The notes under the pieces were generated by a model. It had not been told where the DNA came from, ran no database searches, and saw nothing but the letters and a program-made list of their open reading frames with translations. From Pomphorhynchus laevis (taxonomy: Eukaryota; Acanthocephala; Palaeacanthocephala; Echinorhynchida; Pomphorhynchidae): a DNA stretch of 64,000 nt. Positions 39,901 through 48,755 of the stretch are shown piece by piece (position 1 is the first letter of the stretch; every line of letters begins with the position of its first letter). Made by a program: the position numbers and the translations under genes. The stretch covers positions 58,849 through 122,848 of the forward strand of contig WNNJ02003402.1 of the NCBI GenBank assembly GCA_012934845.2, read 5' to 3'.

Positions 39901-42900
39901 AATCGAAAGTCAGCAATTTGATCGGCCAGATAAGGAGTAAGCTGTTGTTTCACGTGCACTGCTTTTATCTGAAGACTAGACCATTGACCATGAATTTTCT
40001 AAAATTGAAGTACGTTTTGTATGTTAACGCAAACTTACGTTTTATCTAAGGAAAATATTAAATATTTTAAATTATAACTTACATCGCATTATTAAAATTT
40101 AAAATTATTAAATTAAAAATACGAATGTTAAAATTTATTACTTTGTAATAAATTTAAACTATCTCCTCTGAACGTTAGAGTTTTCGGGATCAGCTAAACA
40201 TATGAAGAAGAAATAGTAACATAATAATAAATAAATAATATATTACAATATATTATATAATATTTTATTTAATAAAAAAGAATATTTTATTTTAATATAA
40301 ACGAAATTAAAAGCATTTGAAATGATTTTAATTTACAAACAATTTATAAAATAATAATAATTTATTTTTAATTATTTTTATGAAATATTATTCTTATAGT
40401 TGAATAATCTTAATATGGAATACTGAAACTTAAACGTTCAGTATGAACGTTAGAGTTTTCGGGATCAGATAAACATATAAAGAAGCAACAGTAACATAAT
40501 AATAAATAAATAATATATTACAATATAATATATAATTTTTATATATATTAATATATAATATATATTAATATAAGGAATCCTGGAACTTAAAAGTTCCAGA
40601 TATTTATATAAATTGTTTTAAAGTTTATACAAATTTAACTATAAATAAATCAATTTGTAATTCACTGTTAATAAGAATAAATTTTAAAATAATAATAAAT
40701 ATATAATTTTATTCAAATTAATCTAAAATATTTATTTGATGAACGTTATAAAAATGAAATTATAAAATCATAATAGTTTTATTCAATATACCTTTGCTTT
40801 ATCTTCAAAGTCCGTGATCTGATTGTGCATTTGCTGAAGGAGAACTGACATAAACAAATCTTTATCCTCAACTAACTTTTGGAATTGTTGGTAATTTACG
40901 ATAAACTTCTAAAAACATTAAGTTTTTAAAAATTAAAAATTAATTTTACTCGATAATGCATACATTATTACTAGGTTCCAACGGATCGCCACCTTCCATT
41001 AGTGGCACTAAAAGCTTATTGTATGATTCGATAAACAACGTTATGTCATTTTGCATTATGTAGGTCATCGGCAAAATAGATGTCAACTCGAGGAATCGAT
41101 CATATTCAATTAAATTTTGGATTATATTCTTAAAGTTAAAATGTTTAAGATAAAGTAGTTTAAAATATAATCTAAGAGGCAACTTACATTATATATTCAA
41201 TATAATTAATATATGAACATAAATATACCTTTATTGCATCAAGTTTATCTTTGAAGCATATCCACCGTTGAAATATCTGGGAATAGGCGAAACTCCAAGT
41301 AGTCGATTTACTCTGACTTGCTTGCTTTTCGACGATATCCTCACAAGATGAATGGTATAGGCGATCAAAAGTATTGCAAATATATTTTGCATTATTTATT
41401 GAATTTATTGCTTCGACGCGTTCAGATTTCTTTAGAATGTCGGTCGAATTCAATTTATATGATATCTAAATGTTCATTTAATCAATTTATTACAACGTAA
41501 CAAAATACTATTAATGCTTTCATTAAATTTTGACATAAGATCCTAAAAAATACAATTCGAAATGTTTATGATATTTTAAGATAATTAAATATTTATGTGA
41601 TGGTAATATTTATAGCACAAGCATTTTACTAATTTAGTTAAATATCTTTTAAGATAAATATACACGTTCCCTTCAGCGTAAATTCTTTATTATTAACTGA
41701 AAATACAAAATTAGATAGTCTTATAAAGCTAATTTCAAATCAAAGCTTACTGATTTCATAATTGTATCGGCCGTAGTCATTAAGAGGACTGAAAAGTTAT
41801 CTGGTTCAGCATAGAAAACAGATTCGTCCCACAGTATTTTTATCACAGTAAATATTGTATTTATATCGTTCTTCATTGTCGGCCAATCGTCAGCTGATTC
41901 AAACTTTGTTATGGCTGGTTTAAATGCATACAACAATTTAACAGCTTCGTTAGTTTGATCAATTAAATCAGCAATTCTTTCAAGTATAGATTTAAAGCGT
42001 ACAGCTTGGGGAGATTCGTTTAATTTCAGGTAGTGAATCATTGATATCGTTTCTTCAGAGTGTATCTAAAATAAAAGTTAAGGATTACATTATATTATAA
42101 AATTTAAAAGATATTTTAAAAGTCGGTATTTTTGTACGAAAATGTCTCTATAGATCTAAGAGTGACAACATTGCTGGAAAGCAGACAAATGATAATTCTA
42201 TTTACAAGATAAATGCGTTTCACCTCCGAAACTAAATTTGATTTTTTCCTTTATAATACGATGTTAAATGAGACGGATTACGATACACATTGAAAATCTA
42301 GCTGATTCTAATGACAAATATGTGTCAACACAACTGCCTACTTGTATTTTAATTGAGTAGATATATTGATGTACATTTCAAAAATTTAAAATTGATAAAT
42401 TTTCCTAAAATATTTTTTTACCTTCTCATATATTTCATGGAGTTGATCTCTTCTCTTTTTCCAGTAATCTAGTTCGTCGATCGGTGTAAAGTACGATGTA
42501 GCAACCATTTCATCTATGACTTTCCCAAGATCATTTTCAATAATACTTGTAACTTGATTGTCCCACTCGTCAATGCGTAATTCAACCTCAGCTCTCAAAT
42601 TTTCACCACTGCACAAATATAAAAGTATCAAAACGTTAGCGAAGGAAATTTCACGGTAATGTCTTTTATAGTAATTTTTTCATAATGTTATTATTTAATC
42701 TTACAGATTGTTTTTTTATTTATTGATTTCGTACAGTCAGGTAGAAATTCTGTTTTTATAAATATAGTGTTTTAATTTGAATTTGTAATTAGATGATTTA
42801 ATTTGTTTAAATCTTTAGTAATATATTTATTAAAAGATCTAATATGCTTTATCAAATAATCAAATTAGCTAACAGTATGATTTAATTACAATTTAATTCT

Positions 42901-45100
42901 ATTTATCATATTGCAATATAATGCTTTACTGATCCGATTTTAAATTAAAATAAATAATAATAAAATAAAATTAAGACGCATAAATAATTAATAAACTATC
43001 AAAGCTTATTAAACATTTTAACTACAAGCCATTAAAAGTTTAATTTTAAAATTAATTAAACATACAATTAAACTCTCACTTATAAAATATTGTATATCAT
43101 AACATAAAATAGCATAGTAATTTGATAAAATAATATGATATGTTACAATATGATATATGGTTTGAGTTTTAGACTGTAATTTATTTATTTTCATTAAATT
43201 TTATTTATTTCAATGTTTTTATAACATAATATTTATTAAAAATATCTAAAAATGGTTTTATTGTGCTTAAGGAGCTTTTCAAAAATGAATTGTTAATGAT
43301 CATTACATACTAAAGAATGTTAGGCTATTATGTACAAAATCATTCTTAAATGTTAATCTTCAGTAAATTTAATTACTATCTTAAAGGAGTGTTGTATTGA
43401 TGTGTCGCGTTGATCGATCGTACTGTTGAGATTCATTAATATGCAGTGCTTCAAGGATTAAAACATCTGGTTTAAAAGATCTTTATATTAATATCGTTAA
43501 TATGATGTTTTGATAAATCGTTATTTGTGTTTTAAGTTAATTTTATAAATTTATTTACTGTAACATAATTCATTAAGATGAGGCAGCATTTTATATAAGA
43601 TATTAATTGTATCCTCTTAATTATATAGTTTTCAATGTAAAGAAAATAGAACATTAAATACACTTTGACTAAATATATATATAAAATTTAGCTAAATTAA
43701 TTTTACTTTGTCTAAATCGGTTTGACGTACCATAAAGAGTTTGAATCGCAATAGGATACACGTTGTACCAAATCAGAAGGTGTCGGTAAATTCATTTTTC
43801 CGTATAAGGATAAGCCAACAATTCCGAAATTAGATCTCAATTGATGTAACTGTTGTAGGCAATCCCAATGGGCAATATCTGGCCAATCCTGAATTGTATC
43901 GCGTCTTTCAAATGATTCAATAACTACCTAAAAATGAATTAGTCTCTTTCAAATCATACAATTTTAAACTAAACATTTAAACCAAAAAAAATAAAATTTC
44001 AAACTCAATTTTAAAAATAAATCATTCGTTAGCTGAAATGAAATTCATTATATCTATATTAAAATCAGAATAATTTTAAATTATCTTACAATTTGATAAC
44101 TATTTCTAGATAAAGTTAGTTTTAAAATAATAAACAATATCACATGTTATTTAATTTTTTAAATTCTAAAAAGTTAAAGCGAGTTTTAATGTTAGAAACT
44201 ACGATTAATTTATATCCAAAATATTAGTATACAAAATATTTATATTCAAAAACATGCAATAAGAGTACATTTAAGCTCCAAACCAATAGCTGTCTATTCT
44301 CGTCGATTAAGTTTATAAAAATACAAGTTTTCTAATCAGTCAGATAAGCGCTATATAACAAAAATACAATTTATGCAATTACAACTTTAGTATATTAAAT
44401 ACAAATAATATTTCAAAAATAATCTTGCTTAATAAATTATAATTTAAATGACAAATTCATCGGAATAGACACTATCCAATTATGATATTCGTGTAAGTTT
44501 CGGTGTAAAATATAAGCTAAAAAAACTTTCAGACAGCGTACATGATATGCAAATGTTTTTCGAAATTAATGATTTGTTCAAATTTAACAGCATCAACAGC
44601 ACTTACACTGTAGTCTTTAAATATTAAGTAAAGTACTTCAAATTACAAAAAATCGATAAATCAATAAACCGATCAAACTACATAAAATATTAACCAATCT
44701 TTAAAAACTTACCTGATTTATGAGCTCATATGCGTCATTTATAAAGTTTTCAGTAATTACACCAAATTTAATGTGATGTTCTGGAGATTCCTTTACGACA
44801 CCATCTATTGCTTTGTAAATATAAAGTGTTGGTTCAGTTATTACTGCCGGTGGATCATAAACGATTGTTAAAGAGTTTTCACCACCGGGAAAATACAGTA
44901 CAGGGATCTCGTCAGTATCAAGAAATCTTTGAAAGATTGCAATGGTGTCAGGGTTGCTGAAAACTTGAAACAGTTCTTCCGAAGTCACAGATTTGTTTAA
45001 CTCTAATATGTTACGGATGTAAATGACCCTTTTATCCTCAAAAATTGATTTATAATTTGCGTCTTCAGTGTCAACATTTGCACTTGACGATGACATTATC
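15840..45100 (-). CDS. Axonemal dynein heavy chain, outer-arm beta type (DNAH9/11/17 group), about 43 exons
   Basis: The product is the motor subunit of ciliary/flagellar outer dynein arms. Exons read from ATG at 45,096 to TAA at 15,842-15,840; nearly all have GT-AG borders and phases that agree. Detected residues total about 3,870, against roughly 4,450-4,500 for the family. Visible landmarks are Walker A motifs [10 protein letters not shown] (AAA1), GESGSGKS (AAA2), GAAGTGKT (AAA3) and GVGGSGKQS (AAA4), the stalk with [24 protein letters not shown] in the C-terminal region, and a C-terminus ending [13 protein letters not shown]...[11 protein letters not shown]. That tail is typical of DNAH9/11/17 (Drosophila kl-5/Dhc93AB-like). 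Oddities: about 500 tail residues and about 140 AAA5 residues are not found, one frame slip lies near 25,550, and a charged insert lies in the linker. It may be decaying, highly derived or mis-assembled. Domain blocks follow as separate entries. Confidence 0.9.
16464..18232. other. Dynein introns 40/41 and 39/40, no inner gene seen
   Basis: Apart from the exon at 17,241-17,423 these two introns (777 and 809 nt) are plain AT-rich sequence. A TGATATAT-rich tract is at 17,540-17,650. No element is recognised. Confidence 0.5.
20464..21640. repeat. Dynein intron with nested duplications
   Basis: About 20,985-21,150 is repeated, diverged, at 21,440-21,595 (shared ACTAATATG.AA.CAATAGTA and GCTTT.AA.GCTTTTG.ACTCAATA). 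Inside, a ~95-bp AT-rich block is tandemly duplicated (21,139-21,330). No coding content. Confidence 0.6.
21975..24009. other. 2-kb interval where missing AAA5 exons should lie
   Basis: No stretch here matches the expected AAA5 sequence. The interval contains a perfect 12-bp inverted repeat (22,738-22,765), a 43-codon open minus-strand stretch near 22,430-22,560 ([19 protein letters not shown] then [14 protein letters not shown]) with no recognised family, and AT repeats at 23,945-24,000. Part of 22,420-22,960 is less AT-rich than the flanks and may be an inserted element. Confidence 0.5.
22738..22765. repeat. Short perfect inverted repeat
   Basis: GTGGTGACCTTC and GAAGGTCACCAC, 12-bp arms, 4-base spacer. 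The GTGGTGAC core recurs in the longer palindrome at 60,292-60,335. Confidence 0.7.
24010..24171 (-). CDS. Dynein heavy chain: start of AAA5, truncated exon 31
   Basis: The exon opens after a TTTCAG acceptor and encodes [20 protein letters not shown] then [12 protein letters not shown], matching DPLSLLTDDADVATWNNQGLP of DNAH9/17. Recognisable protein ends at about 24,010; the frame then runs into an AT-repeat tract with no donor. The expected continuation (GNTERWPLIVDPQLQ ... LINFLVTRDGLEDQL, about 140 residues) was not found in the 2 kb before exon 32. Confidence 0.8.
24310..24710. repeat. 33-bp minisatellite in a dynein intron
   Basis: About eleven to twelve copies of a 33-bp unit (consensus ACGAGAACGTATATACATTT + AATATACAACTGA) lie between exons 30 and 31. 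Because 33 is a multiple of three, two minus-strand frames stay open through the array (repeats of [15 protein letters not shown] 11-mers). The location between conserved exons and the lack of splice signals argue that it is intronic. Confidence 0.85.
24809..26959 (-). CDS. Dynein heavy chain: stalk and microtubule-binding domain, exons 27-30
   Basis: Exons: 26,483-26,959, 25,656-25,929, 25,263-25,598, 24,809-25,114. CC1 runs from [20 protein letters not shown] to [15 protein letters not shown]. The globular tip follows ([20 protein letters not shown] ... [14 protein letters not shown]), then [29 protein letters not shown] and CC2 up to [12 protein letters not shown] 57-nt intron (25,599-25,655) splits the tip. 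Between SWKAAK and VTDFL there are 16 nt (25,545-25,560) where the family has five codons, so the frame slips by one base inside an exon. Frames on both sides are otherwise well conserved, and the downstream exon phase fits only the shifted frame. One extra base, real or from assembly, is the simplest reading. Confidence 0.85.
25599..25655 (-). other. 57-nt stop-free, in-frame intron in the dynein stalk tip
   Basis: Splicing GCG|GTAAATA ... TTTTTAG|GTAAAG restores [10 protein letters not shown] as in other dyneins. If retained, 19 residues ([19 protein letters not shown]) are added without a stop or frame change. Confidence 0.75.
27554..28180 (-). CDS. Dynein heavy chain: AAA4, exon 26
   Basis: A single 627-nt exon encodes [60 protein letters not shown] (Walker A) and [20 protein letters not shown]. 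Where the family has FLMTDAQV at the Walker B strand this protein reads LLVTGAKD, so the aspartate is replaced by glycine. AAA4 is a regulatory nucleotide site. Borders AG|CCG and AAG|GTATGC are canonical. Confidence 0.9.
28418..29900 (-). CDS. Dynein heavy chain: AAA3, exons 22-25
   Basis: Exons: 29,724-29,900, 29,126-29,641, 28,860-29,075, 28,418-28,579. Landmarks: [27 protein letters not shown], Walker A GAAGTGKT, Walker B region [78 protein letters not shown]. In the family the Walker B stretch is FIDDMNM; the second acidic residue is Asn here, which would be expected to reduce ATP hydrolysis at AAA3, a regulatory site. The intron between exons 23 and 24 is 50 nt. Confidence 0.9.
29901..30972. 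other. Large dynein intron with hammerhead-like relic
   Basis: The intron is mostly AT-rich. A GC-richer island at about 30,076-30,200 holds the relic described separately. The intron uses the GC donor at 30,972-30,971. Confidence 0.5.
30128..30171 (+). ncRNA. Hammerhead-like relic in a dynein intron
   Basis: CTAATGA (30,128-30,134; G5 of the core is A), a clean 5-bp stem II (GTCAT/ATGAC, loop TGTG), GAAAC, and a 6-bp hairpin CGGTAT/ATACTG in the stem III place. The stem III closing pair and cleavage triplet do not fit, and the core is mutated, so it is probably dead. It is unlike the satellite units in stem II sequence, so it derives from another hammerhead family or is chance. Confidence 0.35.
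30973..33624 (-). CDS. Dynein heavy chain: AAA2, exons 19-21
   Basis: Exons: 33,416-33,624 and 33,207-33,364 (parted by a 51-nt intron), 32,850-32,993, then 31,344-31,580 and 30,973-31,295 (parted by a 48-nt candidate AT-AG intron). Text: [18 protein letters not shown], Walker A GESGSGKS spanning the exon 19/20 junction, [63 protein letters not shown]2 binds nucleotide without turning over in the family. Exon 21 ends CAG|GCATGT, a GC donor: only that cut keeps phase 0 and the 8-residue spacing found in DNAH9 before SKWW. Confidence 0.85.
31296..31343 (-). other. 48-nt candidate AT-AG intron (or in-frame insertion) in dynein AAA2
   Basis: Removing ATATTAAATA ... CGTTTCTAG joins ATVSCA to EILYINS, the exact length of ATVSRAGILYIN in DNAH9. 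The 3' end looks like a normal acceptor, but the 5' end is AT instead of GT. It has no stop and is a multiple of three, so retention adds 16 residues. Confidence 0.55.
31581..32849. other. Large dynein intron, AT-rich
   Basis: Nothing but AT-rich sequence is seen, including a dense TA/ATA tract at about 32,330-32,600. Confidence 0.5.
33365..33415 (-). other. 51-nt stop-free, in-frame intron in dynein AAA2
   Basis: Splicing ACA|GTATGCC ... CTTATAG|GGAT gives [20 protein letters not shown], matching DVPRRRDPNFE of DNAH9 in length. Retention would add 17 residues with no stop. Confidence 0.75.
34212..35343 (-). CDS. Dynein heavy chain: AAA1 (main ATPase), exons 15-18
   Basis: Exons: 35,183-35,343, 34,822-35,098, 34,399-34,541, 34,212-34,350. 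The block reads [20 protein letters not shown], Walker [11 protein letters not shown], Walker [11 protein letters not shown], sensor region [16 protein letters not shown], and [13 protein letters not shown]. All AAA1 catalytic residues visible here are conserved, so the main hydrolysis site looks functional on paper. Exons 17 and 18 are separated by an intron of only 48 nt (34,351-34,398), which has an in-frame stop if retained. Confidence 0.9.
35917..39998 (-). CDS. Dynein heavy chain: distal tail and linker, exons 8-14
   Basis: Exons: 39,795-39,998, 39,487-39,745, 38,503-38,729, 38,184-38,354, 37,262-37,486, 36,877-37,031, 35,917-36,826. Family landmarks: [94 protein letters not shown]. The linker swings across the AAA ring in the power stroke. 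Exon 14 contains a ~120-residue insert (36,350-36,714) with a Lys/Arg/His/Ser-rich first half and an Asp/Glu-rich second half, placed where DNAH9 has only a dozen residues before GLGMYS (here ATGMYS). Exon 14 ends AAG|GTGATT, a slightly weak donor. Confidence 0.85.
36350..36714 (-). other. Charged low-complexity insert in the dynein linker
   Basis: About 120 codons with basic patches such as [19 protein letters not shown], then acidic patches such as [15 protein letters not shown]. The frame is fully open and the flanking linker sequence is conserved on both sides, so it is an insertion within a real exon rather than an intron. Disorder and a binding or localisation role are inference. Confidence 0.75.
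37765..37928. repeat. Foldback (MITE-like) element in a dynein intron
   Basis: Starts GATTTTAGACGAAA and ends TTTCGTCTAAAATC; inner arms include AAGGTCTAACAGCTAA with TTTGCTGTTAGACTTT, and TTCGGTAACTA with TAGTTACCGAA. Arms of roughly 60 bp, total ~164 bp, no coding capacity. It fits a small non-autonomous inverted-repeat element. Confidence 0.7.
38730..39486. other. Dynein intron 9/10, AT-rich
   Basis: No coding exon is recognised. A TATAAT microsatellite lies at about 38,820-38,930. Confidence 0.5.
40170..40620. repeat. ~274-bp direct duplication where tail exons are missing
   Basis: GAACGTTAGAGTTTTCGGGA with the following ~90 bp at about 40,171 recurs at about 40,445. It fills most of the 793-nt gap between exons 7 and 8, where some 500 residues of tail would normally be encoded. 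No exon-like sequence is seen in the gap. Confidence 0.7.
40792..45100 (-). CDS. Dynein heavy chain: N-terminal tail, exons 1-7
   Basis: Exons: 44,713-45,100 (GATA then ATG at 45,096, after a pyrimidine-rich CTAG acceptor), 43,731-43,927, 42,422-42,608, 41,751-42,065, 41,229-41,465, 40,964-41,128, 40,792-40,908. Lengths and phases join without a break. The tail carries the heavy-chain dimer contacts and intermediate-chain binding in the family. Recognisable parts include [34 protein letters not shown] and [15 protein letters not shown]. Exon 7 ends at the place where DNAH9 has its IQDLDRRL..FDDC segment. The next ~500 family residues are missing before exon 8. The ATG exon probably needs a separate 5' untranslated exon (see the array at 45,780). 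Confidence 0.8.
42609..44712. other. First dynein introns, AT-rich
   Basis: Introns 2/3 (42,609-43,730) and 1/2 (43,928-44,712) hold no recognisable gene or element around the exon at 43,731-43,927. Confidence 0.5.
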
Positions 45101-45780
45101 CTAGCATTTTCAAAAAAAGGTAAAATGCGTGATTAAAATAATTATTAAGAGATTAAAAGATATAAGAAAAAAGATTTTCGTTGCAAGACAAAATTAGTGA
45201 TTATGGAACAAATTTGTTGTATAAAAAGCATTAAGACAACAAATCATGAAAATGATAATCATTTTTGTAAAATGTGGGAAAGATTACGAAACTGATGGTT
45301 ATTAAAAAATTCTAAAAGCAATTTTTATAAAAACTCAAAAATTCAAATGTTATTAATATTTCTAAAATAAAGTGATTAAAAAAAGAGAACAGAAAAATTG
45401 CAATGATGATGAAGGACACAGAATAAAAAAAATTGTAAACTAGAGAAATTTCATTTATTTAATAATAATTACGTATTTGTTGTAATAAATAACTAACTAT
45501 AAATAAAACTATAATTAGAATTAATGTAAAATGAGAAACGATTAATATAAATTATAATACTAAAATACATTAGCTTGACGATGGTAATAGTTCGCTACTT
45601 AAAATTCTCAATAAAAATTTTCTTCCAAAAAAATTCTATACACATTATACTGAAGTATTTATCATAAGAGAATTTAAAATAATAAATATAAAATATTGAT
45701 AAGATGTAGCCAATAAATAAAATATTAAAAGAACAAATAAATATCTATGCTAAATGCTACAATAGAAGAAAAACGTATGC
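45101..45780. other. AT-rich sequence between dynein ATG exon and the upstream array
   Basis: On the gene's strand an acceptor (TTTTACCTTTTTTT ... GCTAG, AG at 45,102-45,101) ends four bases before the ATG, implying an upstream untranslated exon. The rest shows no gene. Confidence 0.5.
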
Positions 45781-46277
45781 TTTAAAAAATAAACTTATAT
45801 GCATTTTTCTAAAATACCGAAGCTATTTTATTAAACATTTTAATAATGCAATTTATCCAAATAAAAACTGCAAATTAAATATTCTTAGAGATTATTTAAC
45901 GATTCCAGTCGAAAAATAAAATATTAAAATAAAACAATATCACGCAAAGCTCAATATAAACTTACTTAATGAAAATTGTTCAAACTGTTCAACTGACGAT
46001 GAGAAAATACCTGTAAATTAATAGTGCGAAAAGCCCGTTTTGTTTCTATGCATTAATACAAATATGAAATATTACAATTAAATATAAATGTATGCGTTAA
46101 AGAAGAGAGTTATTTACATTATATTAAAAAACGAAGTTTTTTTAAACATTTCAATAATACAATTTATTCAAATAATAAATTGCAAATTAAATATTCTTAG
46201 AAATTATTTAACGAATCCAGTCGAAATATAAAATATTAAAATAAAACAATATCACGCAAAGCTCAATATAAACTTAC

Positions 46278-46340
46278 TTAATGAAAATTGTTCAAACTGT
46301 TTAACTGACGATGAGAAAATACCTGTAAATTTATAGCGCG
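46278..46340 (-). promoter_or_regulatory. Representative repe­ated core promoter with 5' untranslated exon (unit 2)
   Basis: Minus strand: TATAAA at 46,335-46,330, initiator TCAGTT at 46,308-46,303 (predicted start A46,306, TATA 29 bases upstream), and donor GTAAGT at 46,277-46,272, giving a 29-nt first exon that could splice to the acceptor at 45,102-45,101. The initiator matches the arthropod TCAKTY consensus. TATAAA is intact in the units at about 46,303, 46,609, 49,277, 49,583, 49,895 and 50,202; the other four have one or two changes. The GTAAGT (or GTAAG) donor is kept in all ten. Promoter activity is inferred from layout only. Confidence 0.55.
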
Positions 46341-46994
46341 AAAAGCCCGTTTTGTTTCTATGCATTAATACAAATATGAAATATTACAAAACAAGATAAA
46401 TGTATGCGTTAAAGAAGAGAGTTAATCGCATTATTCTAAACAAAAGAAGCTTTTTATTAAACATTTCAATAATACAATTTATCCAAATACAAATTAAATA
46501 TTCTTAGAAATTATTTGACGAATCCAGTCGAAATATAAAATATTAAAATAAAACAATATCACGCAAAGCTCAATATAAACTTACTTAATGAAAATTGTTC
46601 AAACTGTTTAACTGACGATGAGAAAATACCTGTAAATTTATAGCGCGAAGAGCCCGTTTTGTTTCTATGCATTAATACAAATATGAAATATTACAATACA
46701 AGATAAATGTATGCGTTAAAGAAGAGAGTTATTTACATTATATTAAAAAACGAAGCTTTTTTAAACATTTCAATAATACAATTTATCCAAATAATAAATT
46801 GCAAATTAAATATTCTTAGAAATTATTTAACGAATCCAGTCGAAATATAAAATATCAACATAAAACAAAATCACGCAAAGCTCAAATTACACTTACGAAA
46901 TAAAAATTGTTCAAACTGTTTAACTGACGATGAAAAAATAGCTGTAAATTTAGAGCGCGAAACGCCCGTTTTGTTTTTATGCATTAATACAAAT

Positions 46995-47674
46995 ATCAAA
47001 TAGAAAACATTTATGCTAAGCGCAATAGATTCCGCAGCAGATAACTTCCAGATAGATAGTATTAGCATTAAAACGAAAGAGGACTTTCCATATCTGGGCA
47101 GAACCGTAGCATCAGACGTATAGATTGAAGTTGCGATCACTAAAAAGATCGACTGTGCGTGGGCAAAATGGGCGTGCGTTGACTGGCGTAATATGCGAAA
47201 AGAAAATGCCAGATAATCTTAAATCAAAGATATACCGCACCGTCATTGCATACGCGCACTGTGTGGAGTAGAGTGCTGGCCTGCTACAAACAAAACCGCA
47301 CACAACTAAGCAGCGATGGAAATGCGAATGTTGATCTGATGGGAGGCATCGCACTGCTCGATCATGTAAGAAACGAAATTACATTAAAGAGGTTTGGAGT
47401 TCAGTCGATTGAAGAAAAATTGCAGGATCCCGATTACAATGGTTTGGTCATGTAATCCGCGCAAATACAACCACCGTCATAAAGAGTGTGATGGACCTGG
47501 TTGCATCAGGCAAACGACCCCTCTAGCGTCCTAAGCAGAGATGGCGGGATACAATAAGGGATATGACAGTAGCTGGGGTAACGGAAAACTGCGCGAAATA
47601 CAGAGAAAAGTGCAATCATTTGGTCAAAAAGGCGGACTCCGTAACAAAGCGGAACAAACACTAAAGAAAAAGAA
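46995..47674 (+). mobile_element. RTE-clade LINE, 3' part, inserted in the array
   Basis: Reads AIDSAADNFQIDSISIKTKE, DFPYLGRTVASDV, then the region of RVN.AWAKW, and further on MDLVASGKRP, RDMTVAGVTENCAKYREKC and KKADSVTKRNKH. These match the end of RTE polymerases (family pattern GKRPRGRPK.RW.D.I and KADPA.KR). It ends in an AAGAAAAAGAAG tail, after which the array resumes, so it is a 5'-truncated insertion. It carries stops and frame shifts and is inactive. Confidence 0.8.
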
Positions 47675-48002
47675 GTTAAAGAAGAGAGTTAATTGAATTA
47701 TTCTAAAATAACGAAGCTTTTTTATTAAACATTTCAGAAATACAATTTATCCAAAGATAAATTGCAAATTAAATATTCGTAGAAATTTTTTATCGATTCC
47801 AGTCGAAATATAAAATATTAACATAAAACAATATCACGCAAAGCATAAATTAAAATTACGAAATAAAAATTGATCAAACTGTTTAACTGACGATGACAAA
47901 ATACCTGTAAATTTTGAGCGCAAAAAGCCCGTTTCGTTTTTATGCATAAATACAAATATTAAATATTACAATAAAAGATAAATGTATGCGTTCAAGAATG
48001 TT

Positions 48003-48755
48003 TCCCGAGGTATAGCTGAGGCTACCGGCCCCGTCTCCAGGTTGCGGATAGTAGTATGCCATTCAGATATAGAGGTAAGCTGCGAATACGACTATAGTCT
48101 AATAAGAAGCCGTGAACAATCAGCGGTAAACACTATCAGTGTGTGGTGGATCGTGGATTAAGCATCCATATTTCCGATTTAAGTACCACATCAGCTCGAA
48201 GACAGTGTTTTGTGACAAGGCCAGTCAATTCCGCCTCTAATGGATATGTTACCTGGAGCTACGCAGGTAAAACCGTGCTTTGCCCACCGCTGATAAATGT
48301 GCGGTCAGTGACAGACCTTCGCAACAGGTCGGCTGTTTGTTAACCAACCATATTGTTGCAACAAAAATGACTTAATGATTCCAAAAGTGCCTCGACCATA
48401 GCTAGAGTGTACTTCACATACGACGCGCGTGGATGAGGCCCGATTCCGATAGTAAGTTAATAAGGGTTCCCGATTCAAATGCGGTTGCGGGAAGCAATCA
48501 TCCAAGCCAAAGACAAATGAGAGATCGAAAGTAAGTAGTGCGGAGGTGATTAAGGTTACAACGTTGATCGTCGGATCAATGACAGTGAGATTATTTGAGT
48601 TGGTAGACGGTCTTTAACGTAGGAAAATGTAGATATGCGCCGTGCAGGAATCTCGTTGGTCTGGAGCTAAGTCAAGAGATCTTGGTGGTGGATACAAACT
48701 AATCTATAGTGGAGGACATGATCGACAGAACGAAGTGGAAGAAAAACGTGAACTT
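48003..48755 (+). mobile_element. RTE-clade LINE, 5' region and start of endonuclease, inside the array
   Basis: A GC-richer insert between array units. Its last ~260 bp translate as a degraded APE endonuclease start: TTLIVGSMTVRLFELVDGL, then ICAVQESRWSGAKSRDLGGG and YKLIYSGGHDRQNEV. Compare GTWNVRTMTG...ERRKVDICCVQETRWRG and YKLFWSGN in RTE elements. The preceding ~500 bp would be its 5' untranslated region. It may be the front of the element continued at 50,397. Confidence 0.7.

Noticed and set aside
45085-46010. TCATCGTCA shared by the dynein start codon region and the array units
   Set aside because: Nine bases of identity are not enough to claim that the unit derives from exon 1.
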